Below, one piece after another: positions 23,740 through 33,012 of a stretch of DNA of 64,000 nucleotides. The notes beneath the pieces were generated by a model, which was not told the DNA's origin, searched no databases, and worked only from the letters and a program-made list of their open reading frames with translations. Origin of the DNA: a virus; the IMG/VR virus record IMGVR_UViG_3300022542_000792, positions 1-64,000 of that record. One strand, 5' to 3'. A program made the position numbers and the translations under genes. Positions within the stretch are counted from its first letter, which is position 1, and each line of letters starts with the position of its first letter.

Positions 23740-24615
23740 TTACTCAGATTTAGCTTTCTTGCGGTTACGAATCTGTGCGAGTATATCGTCAGCTTCGGCT
23801 TCAAGTTCACCATCATCTTCAGGAGTAGTAGTTTTAGCTGCTGCAGGTTTAGATTCAGCGGCAGGTTTAGATTCAGCGGCTGGTTTTGGAGTAGAAGAAT
23901 TATCTTCTGCGTAGTCAGCACCAGTAAGTGCTGCTTCAAGCATAGCTTCAATCTTATCGCGACCTGGATTCTTTGGTAAAAGAGTTTCAAGTTCAATAAG
24001 GTCAATATTAGCTATTATATCTTCATCAAGGTCAGATGATTTACGAGCAAATTTTGAGCCTACTGCGTAAGTTGAATATTCACCTTGTTGAGATTTCTTA
24101 ATGATGAAATTACAACCACCTTCATATGCAAATGGAACATCATCCAATTCACCACTTTCAAATGCTTCTTTAATAACATTAAAAAGTTGGTAACCGAGAG
24201 CAACATAACGAACTTTGCCTTCGTGTGTTTCTTGAGTTGTTTCATCAGCTGGTAATGGGTCTTCAACAACTAATGCTTGTGCAATGTGTTGCTTTTTCTT
24301 CCAGTATTTCTTTCCGTTTTCTTTATCATCAGCTTTATAATAAGCTTGTGATACAGCACAAACAGGACAGTCTTCGCCATACATAGAAAGACAAGGAACA
24401 GATTTACGTTCACCATTAATTTCTAAATTGTGCATTACTTTTTCAACGAGGAAGCCAAGAGCATTCTCGGTATTTGAATCTGGTAAGAAACGAATAACTG
24501 CTGATTCGCCATTTTTCATATTCCAAAATGGGAAGTAGTTATTTGGTAGGTTTGCACCTTCGGTGCGTTCTGGGGTTTTAAATGCTGCTTTGAGTTGGTC
24601 TATAGATAGAGTCAT
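23740..24615 (-). CDS. 32: Single-stranded DNA-binding protein gp32
   Basis: 291 residues from ATG 24615, which has a strong AAGGAGAT site; the open frame reaches 24672 but that part lies in the leader. The zinc site reads MHNLEINGERKSVPC then CPVC (H62, C75, C83, C86), equivalent to T4 H64/C77/C87/C90. KNGESAVIRFLPDSN and the aromatic-rich core match gp32. The C-terminal tail is Ala/Pro/Lys-rich, then acidic, as needed for protein contacts. It coats single-stranded DNA in replication and recombination. The leader carries an early promoter, a possible pseudoknot and a late promoter further upstream. Confidence 0.93.
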   Translation of the reverse strand: MTLSIDQLKAAFKTPERTEGANLPNNYFPFWNMKNGESAVIRFLPDSNTENALGFLVEKVMHNLEINGERKSVPCLSMYGEDCPVCAVSQAYYKADDKENGKKYWKKKQHIAQALVVEDPLPADETTQETHEGKVRYVALGYQLFNVIKEAFESGELDDVPFAYEGGCNFIIKKSQQGEYSTYAVGSKFARKSSDLDEDIIANIDLIELETLLPKNPGRDKIEAMLEAALTGADYAEDNSSTPKPAAESKPAAESKPAAAKTTTPEDDGELEAEADDILAQIRNRKKAKSE

Positions 24616-24684
24616 TGTGTATCTCCTTTTTCTCTTCTTATTATTATTCTCTTCTTTGAGAGTCTTTTTCACTTCTTTTTTGTC

Positions 24685-24735
24685 AAGGGTACAAATAATT
24701 GCTTACCTTTTAAGTCAGAAACCCTTTCCCTGACT
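24685..24735 (-). promoter_or_regulatory. Possible H-type pseudoknot in the gp32 mRNA leader
   Basis: In the minus-strand RNA, AGUCAG (24735-24730) pairs with CUGACU (24718-24713). The loop contains AAGGGU (24726-24721), complementary to ACCCUU (24690-24685). An A-rich unstructured stretch of about 70 bases then leads to the ribosome site. T4 gene 32 mRNA has a pseudoknot followed by such a stretch, to which gp32 binds to repress itself. Confidence 0.6.
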
Positions 24736-24755
24736 GAATGCTTTTGACGAGATGG

Positions 24756-24784
24756 AGCATACCATAACCATCTTTAAGAGTCAA
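24756..24784 (-). promoter_or_regulatory. Early promoter of gene 32
   Basis: TTGACT (24779-24784), 17 bases, TATGCT (24756-24761). The expected start near 24749 puts the pseudoknot about 14 bases from the 5' end. Confidence 0.7.
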
Positions 24785-24806
24785 CAACTTTCGTTTTCTC
24801 TAATTC

Positions 24807-24814
24807 TATTTATG
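24807..24814 (-). promoter_or_regulatory. T4-type late promoter upstream of gene 32
   Basis: CATAAATA on the minus strand, about 190 bases before the gp32 ATG, allowing late expression of gp32 as in T4. It lies within an ATGGTCA/TGACCAT inverted repeat (24812-24839). Confidence 0.55.
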
Positions 24815-24846
24815 GTCAAACTATTTAAAGATGACCATTTTTATTA

Positions 24847-27075
24847 TTAAATAATACTGTTTATAGTAACCCCAATATCTGCTAATGTTGCATCTTGTGA
24901 ACCTGGAGCGACGATTGTAATTACGTCACCTGCAACAACCGAAACCGATACAATAGGTGAACCAGTTAATGTAACAACGCCTGTAGCTGATGTCGTGAAT
25001 GTAATAGAAGCAATTGAACCACCATTTAATTGAACATCAAAAACTGCAGTGCCTGTTGAGGCTGTGTCTGCTTTTGCTTGATGTCCTGTAGTTTCAATAG
25101 TAAAAGCACGTACTGAAACAAACCTTAATACTACTGCACTTGCATCTGGTAATCCAACAACTTGTGCAGCAAGGTCATAAGGAATAACGTGAGTATGAGC
25201 AGTATCAGATTTTTCTGTATCCAATTCTGCTAATGCTGCTTGCACATCAGTGGCTGCAATATTTCCTACTGGAGTAAAATCAACTTCGCTTGCAGTTACG
25301 ACAACTCCTGCACCAGAAATCTCAACCCACTTAGTTAAATAATCACTATAAACATATTGGTGATACGCATGCAATGATTCGTCATTGTTAACAAATACTG
25401 CTGCACTTCCTGTTGGAGCAATAAAACTCCAAGTTGGTGTTGCAGGATCATCAAGAACATAAATGTAATCTTTCTTACCTACAAATGTACCACCTGGTGT
25501 TGTTGTAGATTCCATTGCAATACCGAATCGTGTACCAGCGGAATGATTTGAAAGTAATCCTTCGTGGATATCTGCATACCAACTTGAACCATCCCAGATA
25601 ACAACACTTCCTATTGGGAAGCCAGACCATGCTCCACCTATTCCATCCGTGATGTACACATTAGAAGCATCTGCAGCAGTCAAAGTTGGTGCTGTTGTTA
25701 AACTATCATCTATTAAGTTAATGAAATGTACTGGATCTTGCCAATTTAATCCACTAACAAGTCCATCAACGTATTGTTTTGTTGCTGCGTGAAGAACGTT
25801 TGTTGGGTCAGCATTAAGTGTTAAAAATCCAGTTAATGTTCCACCTGCTAATGATAATTTTTCATCATCTAATTCTTGAATCGCTAACTGTGCTGTAGCC
25901 GATGATATGTCACCATATGGAGTAAATGTAATCGTTGATGCGGCTTGATTGTGAGCTGTTGGTGCACGAGCATCCGTAAGGCGAGAATCATTAGTTCCAA
26001 CAGCTATTGGAGATTCTGGGTCGTCTGGTGCTGCTGATAAAAAGACAACACCTAATTGTGATATTGTTGATGGTGTTGCATTTGCTGAAACACCTGCTGG
26101 GCCAGTTTTTCCGATTCCACCGAGACCTTGTTCAAATATAATTTCTGTTCGTGAAAGAATTCTTGCAACTGGGATAGTTCCTGATACATTTGGGTCAGTT
26201 TGTGTAAACGTGCCAGAAGCACTAACCCACAATTCGTTACCTATTGTTGCATCTGTCCAATTCCAGCTAGGATTTGTTATTATACCTTGAAGTATAACTG
26301 AAACACTGTCTCCAATTCCAGCTCCTTCTGTGACAACACCAAGAACTGTATTACCAACATCATCTTTACCTGCTGGGGATACCTTTCCACTTGCAACATA
26401 CTTAACAATATTATACGCACCAAGTGACACGTTAGCAGTTGCAAAATTGATATTAGATTCAAGACGAACTGAATTTACACGTGAGCCAGTTGCAAAGAAT
26501 TGGTCTTCTGTTGTGAATAATTCACCAGATGAGCGTTTGATGACTGCACCAGAATCGTCAAAAACGATACGTCCTGTTAGGTTCGAAAAGTTTGTTATCC
26601 CTACTTGAGATCCTGCGAATGAAAGATTTGGCAATCCTGCTGAAAGAGAAGTAAATGTTGTCACACCATCGAATTTTGCAGCAAATACACGAACAACTTC
26701 TACAAATGCGCCAGATTGATAAACGAACATTATTTCATTTGTGGTATCATACCAATGCAAATCAGCAACTGGTGATACAGGTTCGGTTGGTCCAAATACA
26801 GGCTCAATTAATGTGCTACCGAAAGTTCGTGCACCTGTTGTTAAATTAATATCCCAATATAACCATTGGTCAGTAGATACAGCAAATGACGGCCAAGCAT
26901 CATCAATCGTAGCATTTTCTATGTGAAGATAATTCGTATTCCGATGTGCAAGTGTGACTTCAATTGGCCCATTATCAGCCTTTAATCCAACATCTGACCC
27001 AACAACAGCTAAAAATTGCTGAATACTTCCACTATATGGATAGCGAACAATGCCCTGTCTGAACAGTAATCTCAT
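24847..27075 (-). CDS. Tail fibre/virion structural protein, 742 aa
   Basis: The N-terminus (MRLLFRQGIVRYPYSG, then VTLAHRNTNYLHIENAT and WLYWDINLTTG) is a module I know from large phage tail proteins. A Trp/Tyr unit DLHWYDTTNEIMFVYQSGAF follows near residue 100. Later come two copies of an ITFTPYGDISSATAQLAI / VDFTPVGNIAATDVQAALAE repeat, HAATKQYVDGLVSG (about 430) and a C-terminal TFTTSATGVVTLTGSP / DVITIVAPG domain. Late promoter at 27108. No catalytic motif. Fibre or baseplate-attached adhesin is the best guess. Confidence 0.7.
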   Translation of the reverse strand: MRLLFRQGIVRYPYSGSIQQFLAVVGSDVGLKADNGPIEVTLAHRNTNYLHIENATIDDAWPSFAVSTDQWLYWDINLTTGARTFGSTLIEPVFGPTEPVSPVADLHWYDTTNEIMFVYQSGAFVEVVRVFAAKFDGVTTFTSLSAGLPNLSFAGSQVGITNFSNLTGRIVFDDSGAVIKRSSGELFTTEDQFFATGSRVNSVRLESNINFATANVSLGAYNIVKYVASGKVSPAGKDDVGNTVLGVVTEGAGIGDSVSVILQGIITNPSWNWTDATIGNELWVSASGTFTQTDPNVSGTIPVARILSRTEIIFEQGLGGIGKTGPAGVSANATPSTISQLGVVFLSAAPDDPESPIAVGTNDSRLTDARAPTAHNQAASTITFTPYGDISSATAQLAIQELDDEKLSLAGGTLTGFLTLNADPTNVLHAATKQYVDGLVSGLNWQDPVHFINLIDDSLTTAPTLTAADASNVYITDGIGGAWSGFPIGSVVIWDGSSWYADIHEGLLSNHSAGTRFGIAMESTTTPGGTFVGKKDYIYVLDDPATPTWSFIAPTGSAAVFVNNDESLHAYHQYVYSDYLTKWVEISGAGVVVTASEVDFTPVGNIAATDVQAALAELDTEKSDTAHTHVIPYDLAAQVVGLPDASAVVLRFVSVRAFTIETTGHQAKADTASTGTAVFDVQLNGGSIASITFTTSATGVVTLTGSPIVSVSVVAGDVITIVAPGSQDATLADIGVTINSII

Positions 27076-27107
27076 TTGGTAACCCCTATTTCAATATGAT
27101 TCTCGTA

Positions 27108-27115
27108 TATTTATG
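27108..27115 (-). promoter_or_regulatory. T4-type late promoter (CATAAATA)
   Basis: 32 bases upstream of the ATG at 27075; back-to-back with the plus-strand late promoter at 27148. Confidence 0.7.
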
Positions 27116-27147
27116 TAAGGTGTATGTTGTGCGTAGAGTTTACATAA

Positions 27148-27155
27148 CATAAATA
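27148..27155 (+). promoter_or_regulatory. T4-type late promoter (CATAAATA)
   Basis: 26 bases upstream of the ATG at 27182; starts the plus-strand virion block. Confidence 0.7.
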
Positions 27156-27181
27156 TAATCAACAAAATACAGGAATTTTTG

Positions 27182-29677
27182 ATGGCAATAACATATTCAG
27201 CTGGTGCAGGTACAATAATTACTTCGTTTCTAGTTACTCAAGTATTAGGAGATCAGACTCAACAGACGGGAAATAATACAATAGTATTAGATAATATTCC
27301 GTCTGCAGCTTCAGGGTATGGTGGCAATGTCGGTGATGGTACATTAGGTATAGGAGACTCATACGATACTCGACGTATCATGATAGGTCGTGGAGGTACA
27401 ATACAAGAACGTATTGTGACCAATGATGCTGCTGGTACTGGTGCTACTCGTATTCTAACTGTACATGAGGATTGGGATACTAACCCTATAGCGACTACTG
27501 ATACTGTTGACGTATACTACGAGATTGCTGATGTTGAAGATGGTGGATCAAGTGGTGGTATCAGTTTTGCGGCACGAACAGGTCTATGGACACTCAGTAA
27601 TGATTTCTCAGTAGGCAATGGCACTGATCCAGCTGGTTTGGCCATACACGGTGGTCAAGCAATTGAAGTCTCTGATGAGGGTGTAACAGAAGCATTTAAT
27701 ATATTGAACAACGGGTATTTTCGTGCAGGATATTATTCGGTAAGCAAAGCAATATCTGGTGGTGTAATTACTATAACAGCAAATTCAGATGATGAGCCTG
27801 CTATGCGCTTTGATTCTGGTTCTGATGCAGCTTTCTTAGATACGTTAATCTGGGCACAAGTTGCAACACTAAGTCAAATAAGTAATGGTGGTGGGGTTGT
27901 AGTTTATGATAAAGTAAAATTACTGAAGACTACTCAAGAGTGTGAGTTATATGGAGATACAGTTACTGATTTAAGTATATCAGGAGAAGCTAAGACTACT
28001 GAAATAATACGTGTTGACTCATCTACTAATTGTGCTGCATTAGTTCTTGTAGATGTACAAGTATTAGATTCAGCAGCTGATACTATTACAGAAACTATTA
28101 CTTTATCTGGAGTAGTGTTCTCTGGTGTAGTTGGATATGTTGATGTTCGGCAGAATAAGACATGGAATTTAATCAATCCAGAGTGGGATGTAACAATTTA
28201 TACTCAACTAACATGGACAGGGACGTCGACGGGCAATGAATTAAACGATAAACGTAGTGTTGCTGCTATTGTACAACAAGCTGATGGTACTAAGTTACAA
28301 AATGCAGTGGTTATTGTTTATGAAGGTACTCAACTAGATGATCTAGTAATTACAGAGATAACTGATGTAAATGGGTATGCTGAAAATTCGTTTATATATC
28401 TTAAACATGCAACCAACTCAGTAACAACCACATATGGTAATCATGCTCTTCGTATTTTTAATTATGGGTATACTCCATTTGTTGCATCTCAATTATCAAC
28501 TGAATCATTTAGTGGAGCAGTTACATTAACAACTGATTCAGCGATTATAGAAGCAACCCAAGCAACGGCAATTTCAAACGGTTTAGGAATTACTCCACAA
28601 CGTCATGGTACTGGTGAAACAGATACTCGTCCAATGAAAGTATTAAATTATGATGGTGGTACTGGAAGCGTTCCAACTATTGGTGAAACAATAACACAAG
28701 GTTCAGCAACTGGTGTTGTAGTAGAATATCTTGGTGACGCTGTTAGTGGTACTCTTGTTCTTGAAACCTGGAACGGTACTGAATTTACCGACAATCAAAC
28801 AATGACTGGTGGTACATCTTCCTTTAATGCTCAAACAGATTTAATTGGTGGTACAGGATTCTATGAAGAATATACTTGGGAAGTAGATTGCAGCAGTAAA
28901 TCACTTCAAATTACATATGATTATCTTGCTGCCAAAATGGCTGACTATTCAGGCTCACCTCTTGCATTTGATGCAATATTTGAAAAACTACACGAATGGG
29001 GACAAGAAGAACAAGGACAAGCAATATATTCTGGTGGTTCTGGATATTATACAGAGCGGTCTGATACATCAGGAAGTCCATTAGTTGGTGAAGGTGTATG
29101 GTTGAGCAATCGTGGTTCAGGGACAATTGCATATTTGACTTCAGATAGTGGAACTACATATACACCACCAGCTTCTTATACATTCTCAGTTACTGGTGTT
29201 CAAACCGATTCAGAAGTTAGAATTATTCAAAACAATGCAGCAAGAGATTTTATTGATGGTACAGAAAGTACAACAGGTGGAGTAACGAAGGCAGCGATAT
29301 CAAATGTTGGTTCTGGTTATACAGTTAGTGATGTATTGACAGTTATTGGTGGTACTGGAACAGCAGCAACGCTGACTGTTACTTCTGTTTCTGGCGGTCA
29401 AATTACAGGTGTTAGCATTACAGATCCTGGGGTATATTCTGTTAATCCAACTAATCCAGTTTCAGTAACAGGTGGAACGGGAACTGGTGCACAATTCAGA
29501 TTAACACTTTCAGGGTCATTTTCATACACATATACATATAGTACAGATATTGACGTTTATGTGGTTGTTTTTCATCTTGACTTTAAAGAAGTTCGGTTAA
29601 TTGATTTAACGCTGACGAATTCGGACCAACCTATTCCAGTACAACAACAAACAGATAGGGTTTATAGCAATCTTTAA
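27182..29677 (+). CDS. Large beta-rich virion protein, 831 aa
   Basis: Start at ATG 27182 (AGGA upstream) rather than the adjacent TTG. The sequence is almost free of helix-favouring charge runs and rich in Thr, Gly, Ser and Val. Modules visible: a SNGGGVVVYDKVKLLKTTQE region, a carboxypeptidase-regulatory-like segment (SVAAIVQQADGTKLQNAVVI, then EITDVNGYAENSFIY, about 360-410), VGETITQGSATGVVVEYLGD (also in the 639-residue protein), and AAISNVGSGYTVSDVLTVIG repeats (about 695-770). First gene of the plus-strand structural operon. Exact virion location unknown. Confidence 0.65.
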   Translation: MAITYSAGAGTIITSFLVTQVLGDQTQQTGNNTIVLDNIPSAASGYGGNVGDGTLGIGDSYDTRRIMIGRGGTIQERIVTNDAAGTGATRILTVHEDWDTNPIATTDTVDVYYEIADVEDGGSSGGISFAARTGLWTLSNDFSVGNGTDPAGLAIHGGQAIEVSDEGVTEAFNILNNGYFRAGYYSVSKAISGGVITITANSDDEPAMRFDSGSDAAFLDTLIWAQVATLSQISNGGGVVVYDKVKLLKTTQECELYGDTVTDLSISGEAKTTEIIRVDSSTNCAALVLVDVQVLDSAADTITETITLSGVVFSGVVGYVDVRQNKTWNLINPEWDVTIYTQLTWTGTSTGNELNDKRSVAAIVQQADGTKLQNAVVIVYEGTQLDDLVITEITDVNGYAENSFIYLKHATNSVTTTYGNHALRIFNYGYTPFVASQLSTESFSGAVTLTTDSAIIEATQATAISNGLGITPQRHGTGETDTRPMKVLNYDGGTGSVPTIGETITQGSATGVVVEYLGDAVSGTLVLETWNGTEFTDNQTMTGGTSSFNAQTDLIGGTGFYEEYTWEVDCSSKSLQITYDYLAAKMADYSGSPLAFDAIFEKLHEWGQEEQGQAIYSGGSGYYTERSDTSGSPLVGEGVWLSNRGSGTIAYLTSDSGTTYTPPASYTFSVTGVQTDSEVRIIQNNAARDFIDGTESTTGGVTKAAISNVGSGYTVSDVLTVIGGTGTAATLTVTSVSGGQITGVSITDPGVYSVNPTNPVSVTGGTGTGAQFRLTLSGSFSYTYTYSTDIDVYVVVFHLDFKEVRLIDLTLTNSDQPIPVQQQTDRVYSNL

Positions 29678-29687
29678 TAAATAACAT

Positions 29688-29695
29688 TATAAATA
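29688..29695 (+). promoter_or_regulatory. T4-type late promoter (TATAAATA)
   Basis: Perfect match, 38 bases before the ATG at 29734. Confidence 0.75.
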
Positions 29696-29733
29696 TTAAA
29701 ACTAAGCAAATAGTTAATTAGGAGACTTAAAAA

Positions 29734-32400
29734 ATGGCAATTATCGTCGACCCAGACAACCTAGATCGTCAACAACTTATTTTTGGAACGAACACACAGA
29801 AAATGTCGTTCTATCCCGTTGGAGCGTTAGTCTTCAATAACGGAGTAGACGGTGCAGTCGTTGTAGGTGGTAGCCCAGTTGGGATTTCGTCTCAATTTAC
29901 AAGCACAACATATGCATTTACAGCGAATCACGTTGGATCTCATATCATTATTCAAGCTGCATCTGATCCGCTTAATATAGGTAGTTACGAAATTACAGCA
30001 TTTACTGATGCAAATACTGTTACAGTTGACCGAGACTTTAACTCATCAGAATCAGGAATGACATTTAATGTAGCATCAGGTTCAACAGCAGGTACACTTG
30101 ACTTTACCGATCTCGATGGTGATTTTATTACCGATGGTGTTGCTGTTGGTGATATTCTTTGTATCTTCAGTGGTCCAGATTCTGGACACTACCGAATTAA
30201 TGCTCGTACGGCGACGACCGTTACAGCAGATACATTTAATGGATTCGCAGCATTCCAAACATATGGTGCTGTTGGTTCTCCTTCATTTGAAGTAATTGCT
30301 TATACAATTCACCAAGAAACTGGTGGCTCTGCTGCTGATGGTGCTACGATTCAGTCAATGTACTCTTTCGGTAAGGAAGAATGGCGTTCTGATTCAATGC
30401 AATTCAACCGTGATGATTTAATCAAACACGAATTCCCATTTGAAGCAATCACATCGGAACAATTTGAAATTGGTGGTGGTGCTGCTCACTTTGATTGGAC
30501 ATGGCACAATGGACCAACTGATACTGACGAAACAATTCACTACATCAGAACTGGTGGGTGGGCTGATAAAGATAATACTGGTACAACTTCATTTGAATAT
30601 GCTGGTATCATCACGTTGGGTAGTATAGACATAGATGCTCAAGTTTACTATCAACAAATTGATGATACACAGACTCCTCAAGACTTCGTTTTGACTGGTC
30701 CTGTAAACCAATCAATTTTGATTTTAGATACAGCAGGTTCTCCAGATGATGATCGAAGAACTTACTTGAAATTGTTCGTACGTAAGAAAGCTCGTACATA
30801 TGCGCAATCAGAAATCGCGGATATTGGTGTATCAACAATCAAAACAATCGTTAACCGATTCCCTCTTTCTCATGCAGTTGATGCTGCTATTTTAGATATA
30901 GATGGTGACATTATTGTTACCACACCATATACAAATGCAACGGTTGCTCGTTCATTAACTGGTACATTAACATCTGGTGTAACTACAGCTGGTACTGGTA
31001 TTTTTACTGCGACTGCTACAGCATTCTTAACTGAAGTCAAAGTTGGTGATGCATTAAGACTTGTTTCTGGTGCAGATGCTGCTGACCTTATCTACTGGCA
31101 CGTCATTAGTGTTGATTCTGATACACAATTAACAGTTTCTACAGCTGATGCAACATTTGTTGGTGATACTGTAATTACGTTTGAAGTACACTCAAGTGAA
31201 CTTCTTGCTGATAGAATAGATGGTGCTCTTGCTAATGTTGATGGCGCAACTGGTACATTAACAACTGCTGTTGGTTTGACTGCTGCTGGTGTTACTACTG
31301 GCGATATGGTTATTATCACAGAGCCTGCATCTGACCATCGTGGTGTTTATAAAGTTATTAGTTCTACAGATACAGTAATAACTCTTAACACAGAAGATAA
31401 AGCATTCACAACACAAACAAATATTGACTTCTCTATAATTGAACCTTCTATAAAGCTTCAATATAAATGGGAACAAATTGTTGCTCCTGTTGTTGATGGT
31501 GGTACTGGTTATGACTTTGCTGATGTAAACCCAGATACTATTACTACTACTGGTGCTAAATGGGGTTCAGTTTTGGCTGGTGATGTTGCAATTGTTTCTG
31601 GTTCAACATCTAATGATGGTTCATATACAGTTGCATCTGCTACAGCTACAGTTCTAACACTTATTGACACTGATGGTCTTGCTGCAGAAGTAGATAACAC
31701 AATAGCAACGATTGAAATTCGACGTGGATTCTCAAGAACAATTGCTGGTATTACATATGGATTTAAGTGGCGCTTACTTGGTAACAATGCTACTGCTATT
31801 GATTGTTATCAATTTGTTCAGCATCAGCTCCGTCAAGTAGATGATGTTGATTTTGGACCAGGCGTAAGTCGTGGTGACGTAACCGATTTGTTAATGTCAT
31901 TCTCAACTCCAACTGGTATCGCAATCAATATGCACATTGATGATATTTCATCTGCTGACTTGAATAATGTTACCTTTAGGGATGCAACTGGTACTGACCG
32001 TCTATATGCATTCGTTGCTGCTGGATCAATTGTATTCAATGATAACCTCCAATCTGATACTAATGCTAAGTACTGGATGTTCTTTACTAACGATAATGCT
32101 GGTGATAACCTTGCTCGTGACTATGGTACGAAGGATGCTATCATAGTTCTCGATGCTTCTGAAACACCTGCACAGATTACTGGTAACGTTAACAGTCAAC
32201 CTTCTGTTAGCTTCACGTATGATTATACTAATAATGTTCAGCGTGGTGCTGCATCAGCGGGTATAGATGCTCCAATAACAATTGTGGCAATTGGGTTAGA
32301 CACAGCACAATTCGTTATAACAACAGGAAGTATTACTGAAAGTAAAACGAATAACTTCTCACTTGTTGCGGCTCTTGAACGTAACTACAGTAATCCTTAA
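29734..32400 (+). CDS. Large beta-repeat virion protein, 888 aa
   Basis: Contains about five copies of a beta module, each about 70 residues, with the pattern 'F..G(V/D)xxGD...I.SG..N.G.Y.I......T.TV': near 50-105, 110-160, 405-485, 490-560 and 590-660. Between them is a region with KEEWRSDSMQFNRDDLIKHE and ITSEQFEIGGGAAHFDW. The C-terminus (RRGFSRTIAGITYGFKWRLL to the end) looks like a separate folded domain. Own late promoter, and followed by a strong terminator, so it is a highly expressed monocistronic late gene, as expected for an abundant virion protein. Confidence 0.65.
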   Translation: MAIIVDPDNLDRQQLIFGTNTQKMSFYPVGALVFNNGVDGAVVVGGSPVGISSQFTSTTYAFTANHVGSHIIIQAASDPLNIGSYEITAFTDANTVTVDRDFNSSESGMTFNVASGSTAGTLDFTDLDGDFITDGVAVGDILCIFSGPDSGHYRINARTATTVTADTFNGFAAFQTYGAVGSPSFEVIAYTIHQETGGSAADGATIQSMYSFGKEEWRSDSMQFNRDDLIKHEFPFEAITSEQFEIGGGAAHFDWTWHNGPTDTDETIHYIRTGGWADKDNTGTTSFEYAGIITLGSIDIDAQVYYQQIDDTQTPQDFVLTGPVNQSILILDTAGSPDDDRRTYLKLFVRKKARTYAQSEIADIGVSTIKTIVNRFPLSHAVDAAILDIDGDIIVTTPYTNATVARSLTGTLTSGVTTAGTGIFTATATAFLTEVKVGDALRLVSGADAADLIYWHVISVDSDTQLTVSTADATFVGDTVITFEVHSSELLADRIDGALANVDGATGTLTTAVGLTAAGVTTGDMVIITEPASDHRGVYKVISSTDTVITLNTEDKAFTTQTNIDFSIIEPSIKLQYKWEQIVAPVVDGGTGYDFADVNPDTITTTGAKWGSVLAGDVAIVSGSTSNDGSYTVASATATVLTLIDTDGLAAEVDNTIATIEIRRGFSRTIAGITYGFKWRLLGNNATAIDCYQFVQHQLRQVDDVDFGPGVSRGDVTDLLMSFSTPTGIAINMHIDDISSADLNNVTFRDATGTDRLYAFVAAGSIVFNDNLQSDTNAKYWMFFTNDNAGDNLARDYGTKDAIIVLDASETPAQITGNVNSQPSVSFTYDYTNNVQRGAASAGIDAPITIVAIGLDTAQFVITTGSITESKTNNFSLVAALERNYSNP

Positions 32401-32411
32401 TAGACTAAATA

Positions 32412-32438
32412 GCTGGATGGTATTTAATACCATCCAGC
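32412..32438 (+). terminator. Rho-independent terminator
   Basis: A 12-base-pair stem GCTGGATGGTAT/ATACCATCCAGC with a TTA loop, followed by a T-rich stretch, immediately after the stop at 32400. Confidence 0.8.
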
Positions 32439-32485
32439 CTCATTTTGGGGTTTTGTATAATTATAAAAAATATAAAGGGTGAATT

Positions 32486-32803
32486 ATGTCTGTAAATAAT
32501 GAAGTATTAAACTTAGCGGAAGAATTAAAACTTCCACCAAGAATAAAAGAAAATAGACGGAATGTTAGATATAGATTATTCCGAATTCAGGAAAACAAAG
32601 ATGTAGTCAATGATGACCTTAAGCAGTTTGTTGAATCTCAATTTGAATTTGGGATGACGTGGAAAACCTTTACATTTACTTGGGATGTTTCTCCTCGAGA
32701 CCCATTAAAAGTTATTACAGAAGATATGTGGGATGACGAAAAAGGTGGATACGACCCAGTCACAGGTGTTAAATCACCTCCTGGATTTACTCACCAATCA
32801 TAA
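32486..32803 (+). CDS. Hypothetical late protein, 105 aa
   Basis: Not recognised. RIKENRRNVRYRLFRIQENK at the N-terminus, then an aromatic segment (FGMTWKTFTFTWDVSPRDP) and an acidic, Gly/Pro-rich C-terminus. AAGGGTG ribosome site. Between virion genes; small structural or assembly protein by context. Confidence 0.6.
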   Translation: MSVNNEVLNLAEELKLPPRIKENRRNVRYRLFRIQENKDVVNDDLKQFVESQFEFGMTWKTFTFTWDVSPRDPLKVITEDMWDDEKGGYDPVTGVKSPPGFTHQS

Positions 32804-32823
32804 ATTTGCTAAATTTTAACAGG

Positions 32824-32831
32824 TATAAATA
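32824..32831 (+). promoter_or_regulatory. Late promoter placed for a leaderless mRNA
   Basis: Perfect TATAAATA ending 5 bases before the ATG at 32837; it can also serve the gene at 33013. Confidence 0.65.
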
Positions 32832-32836
32832 TCTCT

Positions 32837-32992
32837 ATGGATAACGATTTACAACAAGCAATAAACAACATTGAACAATTAATAACAAAGTTAATTAATG
32901 AGCCACCTGAGGGTCTTGATATTAATCAACTTGTTCGTGATTACAATGTTGTTCGTCGAGCAGTAACAGAAAAATTAGTGAATAAAGAATAA
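32837..32992 (+). CDS. Small hypothetical protein, 51 aa
   Basis: Short gene found by hand translation: starts MDNDLQQAINNIEQLI and ends RRAVTEKLVNKE. Predicted all helical. The start lies 5 bases after a perfect late promoter with no ribosome site, so it would be translated from a leaderless mRNA; alternatively the promoter serves only the next gene. It fills the gap between neighbours tightly and uses the same codon pattern, which favours a real gene. Confidence 0.5.
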   Translation: MDNDLQQAINNIEQLITKLINEPPEGLDINQLVRDYNVVRRAVTEKLVNKE

Positions 32993-33012
32993 GAGATTTG
33001 GAGAAATAATTA

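Noticed and set aside
24616-24672. Longer gp32 start at 24672
   Set aside because: The extra 19 residues lie in the A-rich leader between the pseudoknot and a strong ribosome site for ATG 24615, and gp32 proteins start near the latter.
24812-24839. Inverted repeat ATGGTCA/TGACCAT as a terminator of the 742-residue gene
   Set aside because: Loop is long (about 13 bases) and no U run follows on the minus strand; overlap with a late promoter makes another role as likely.
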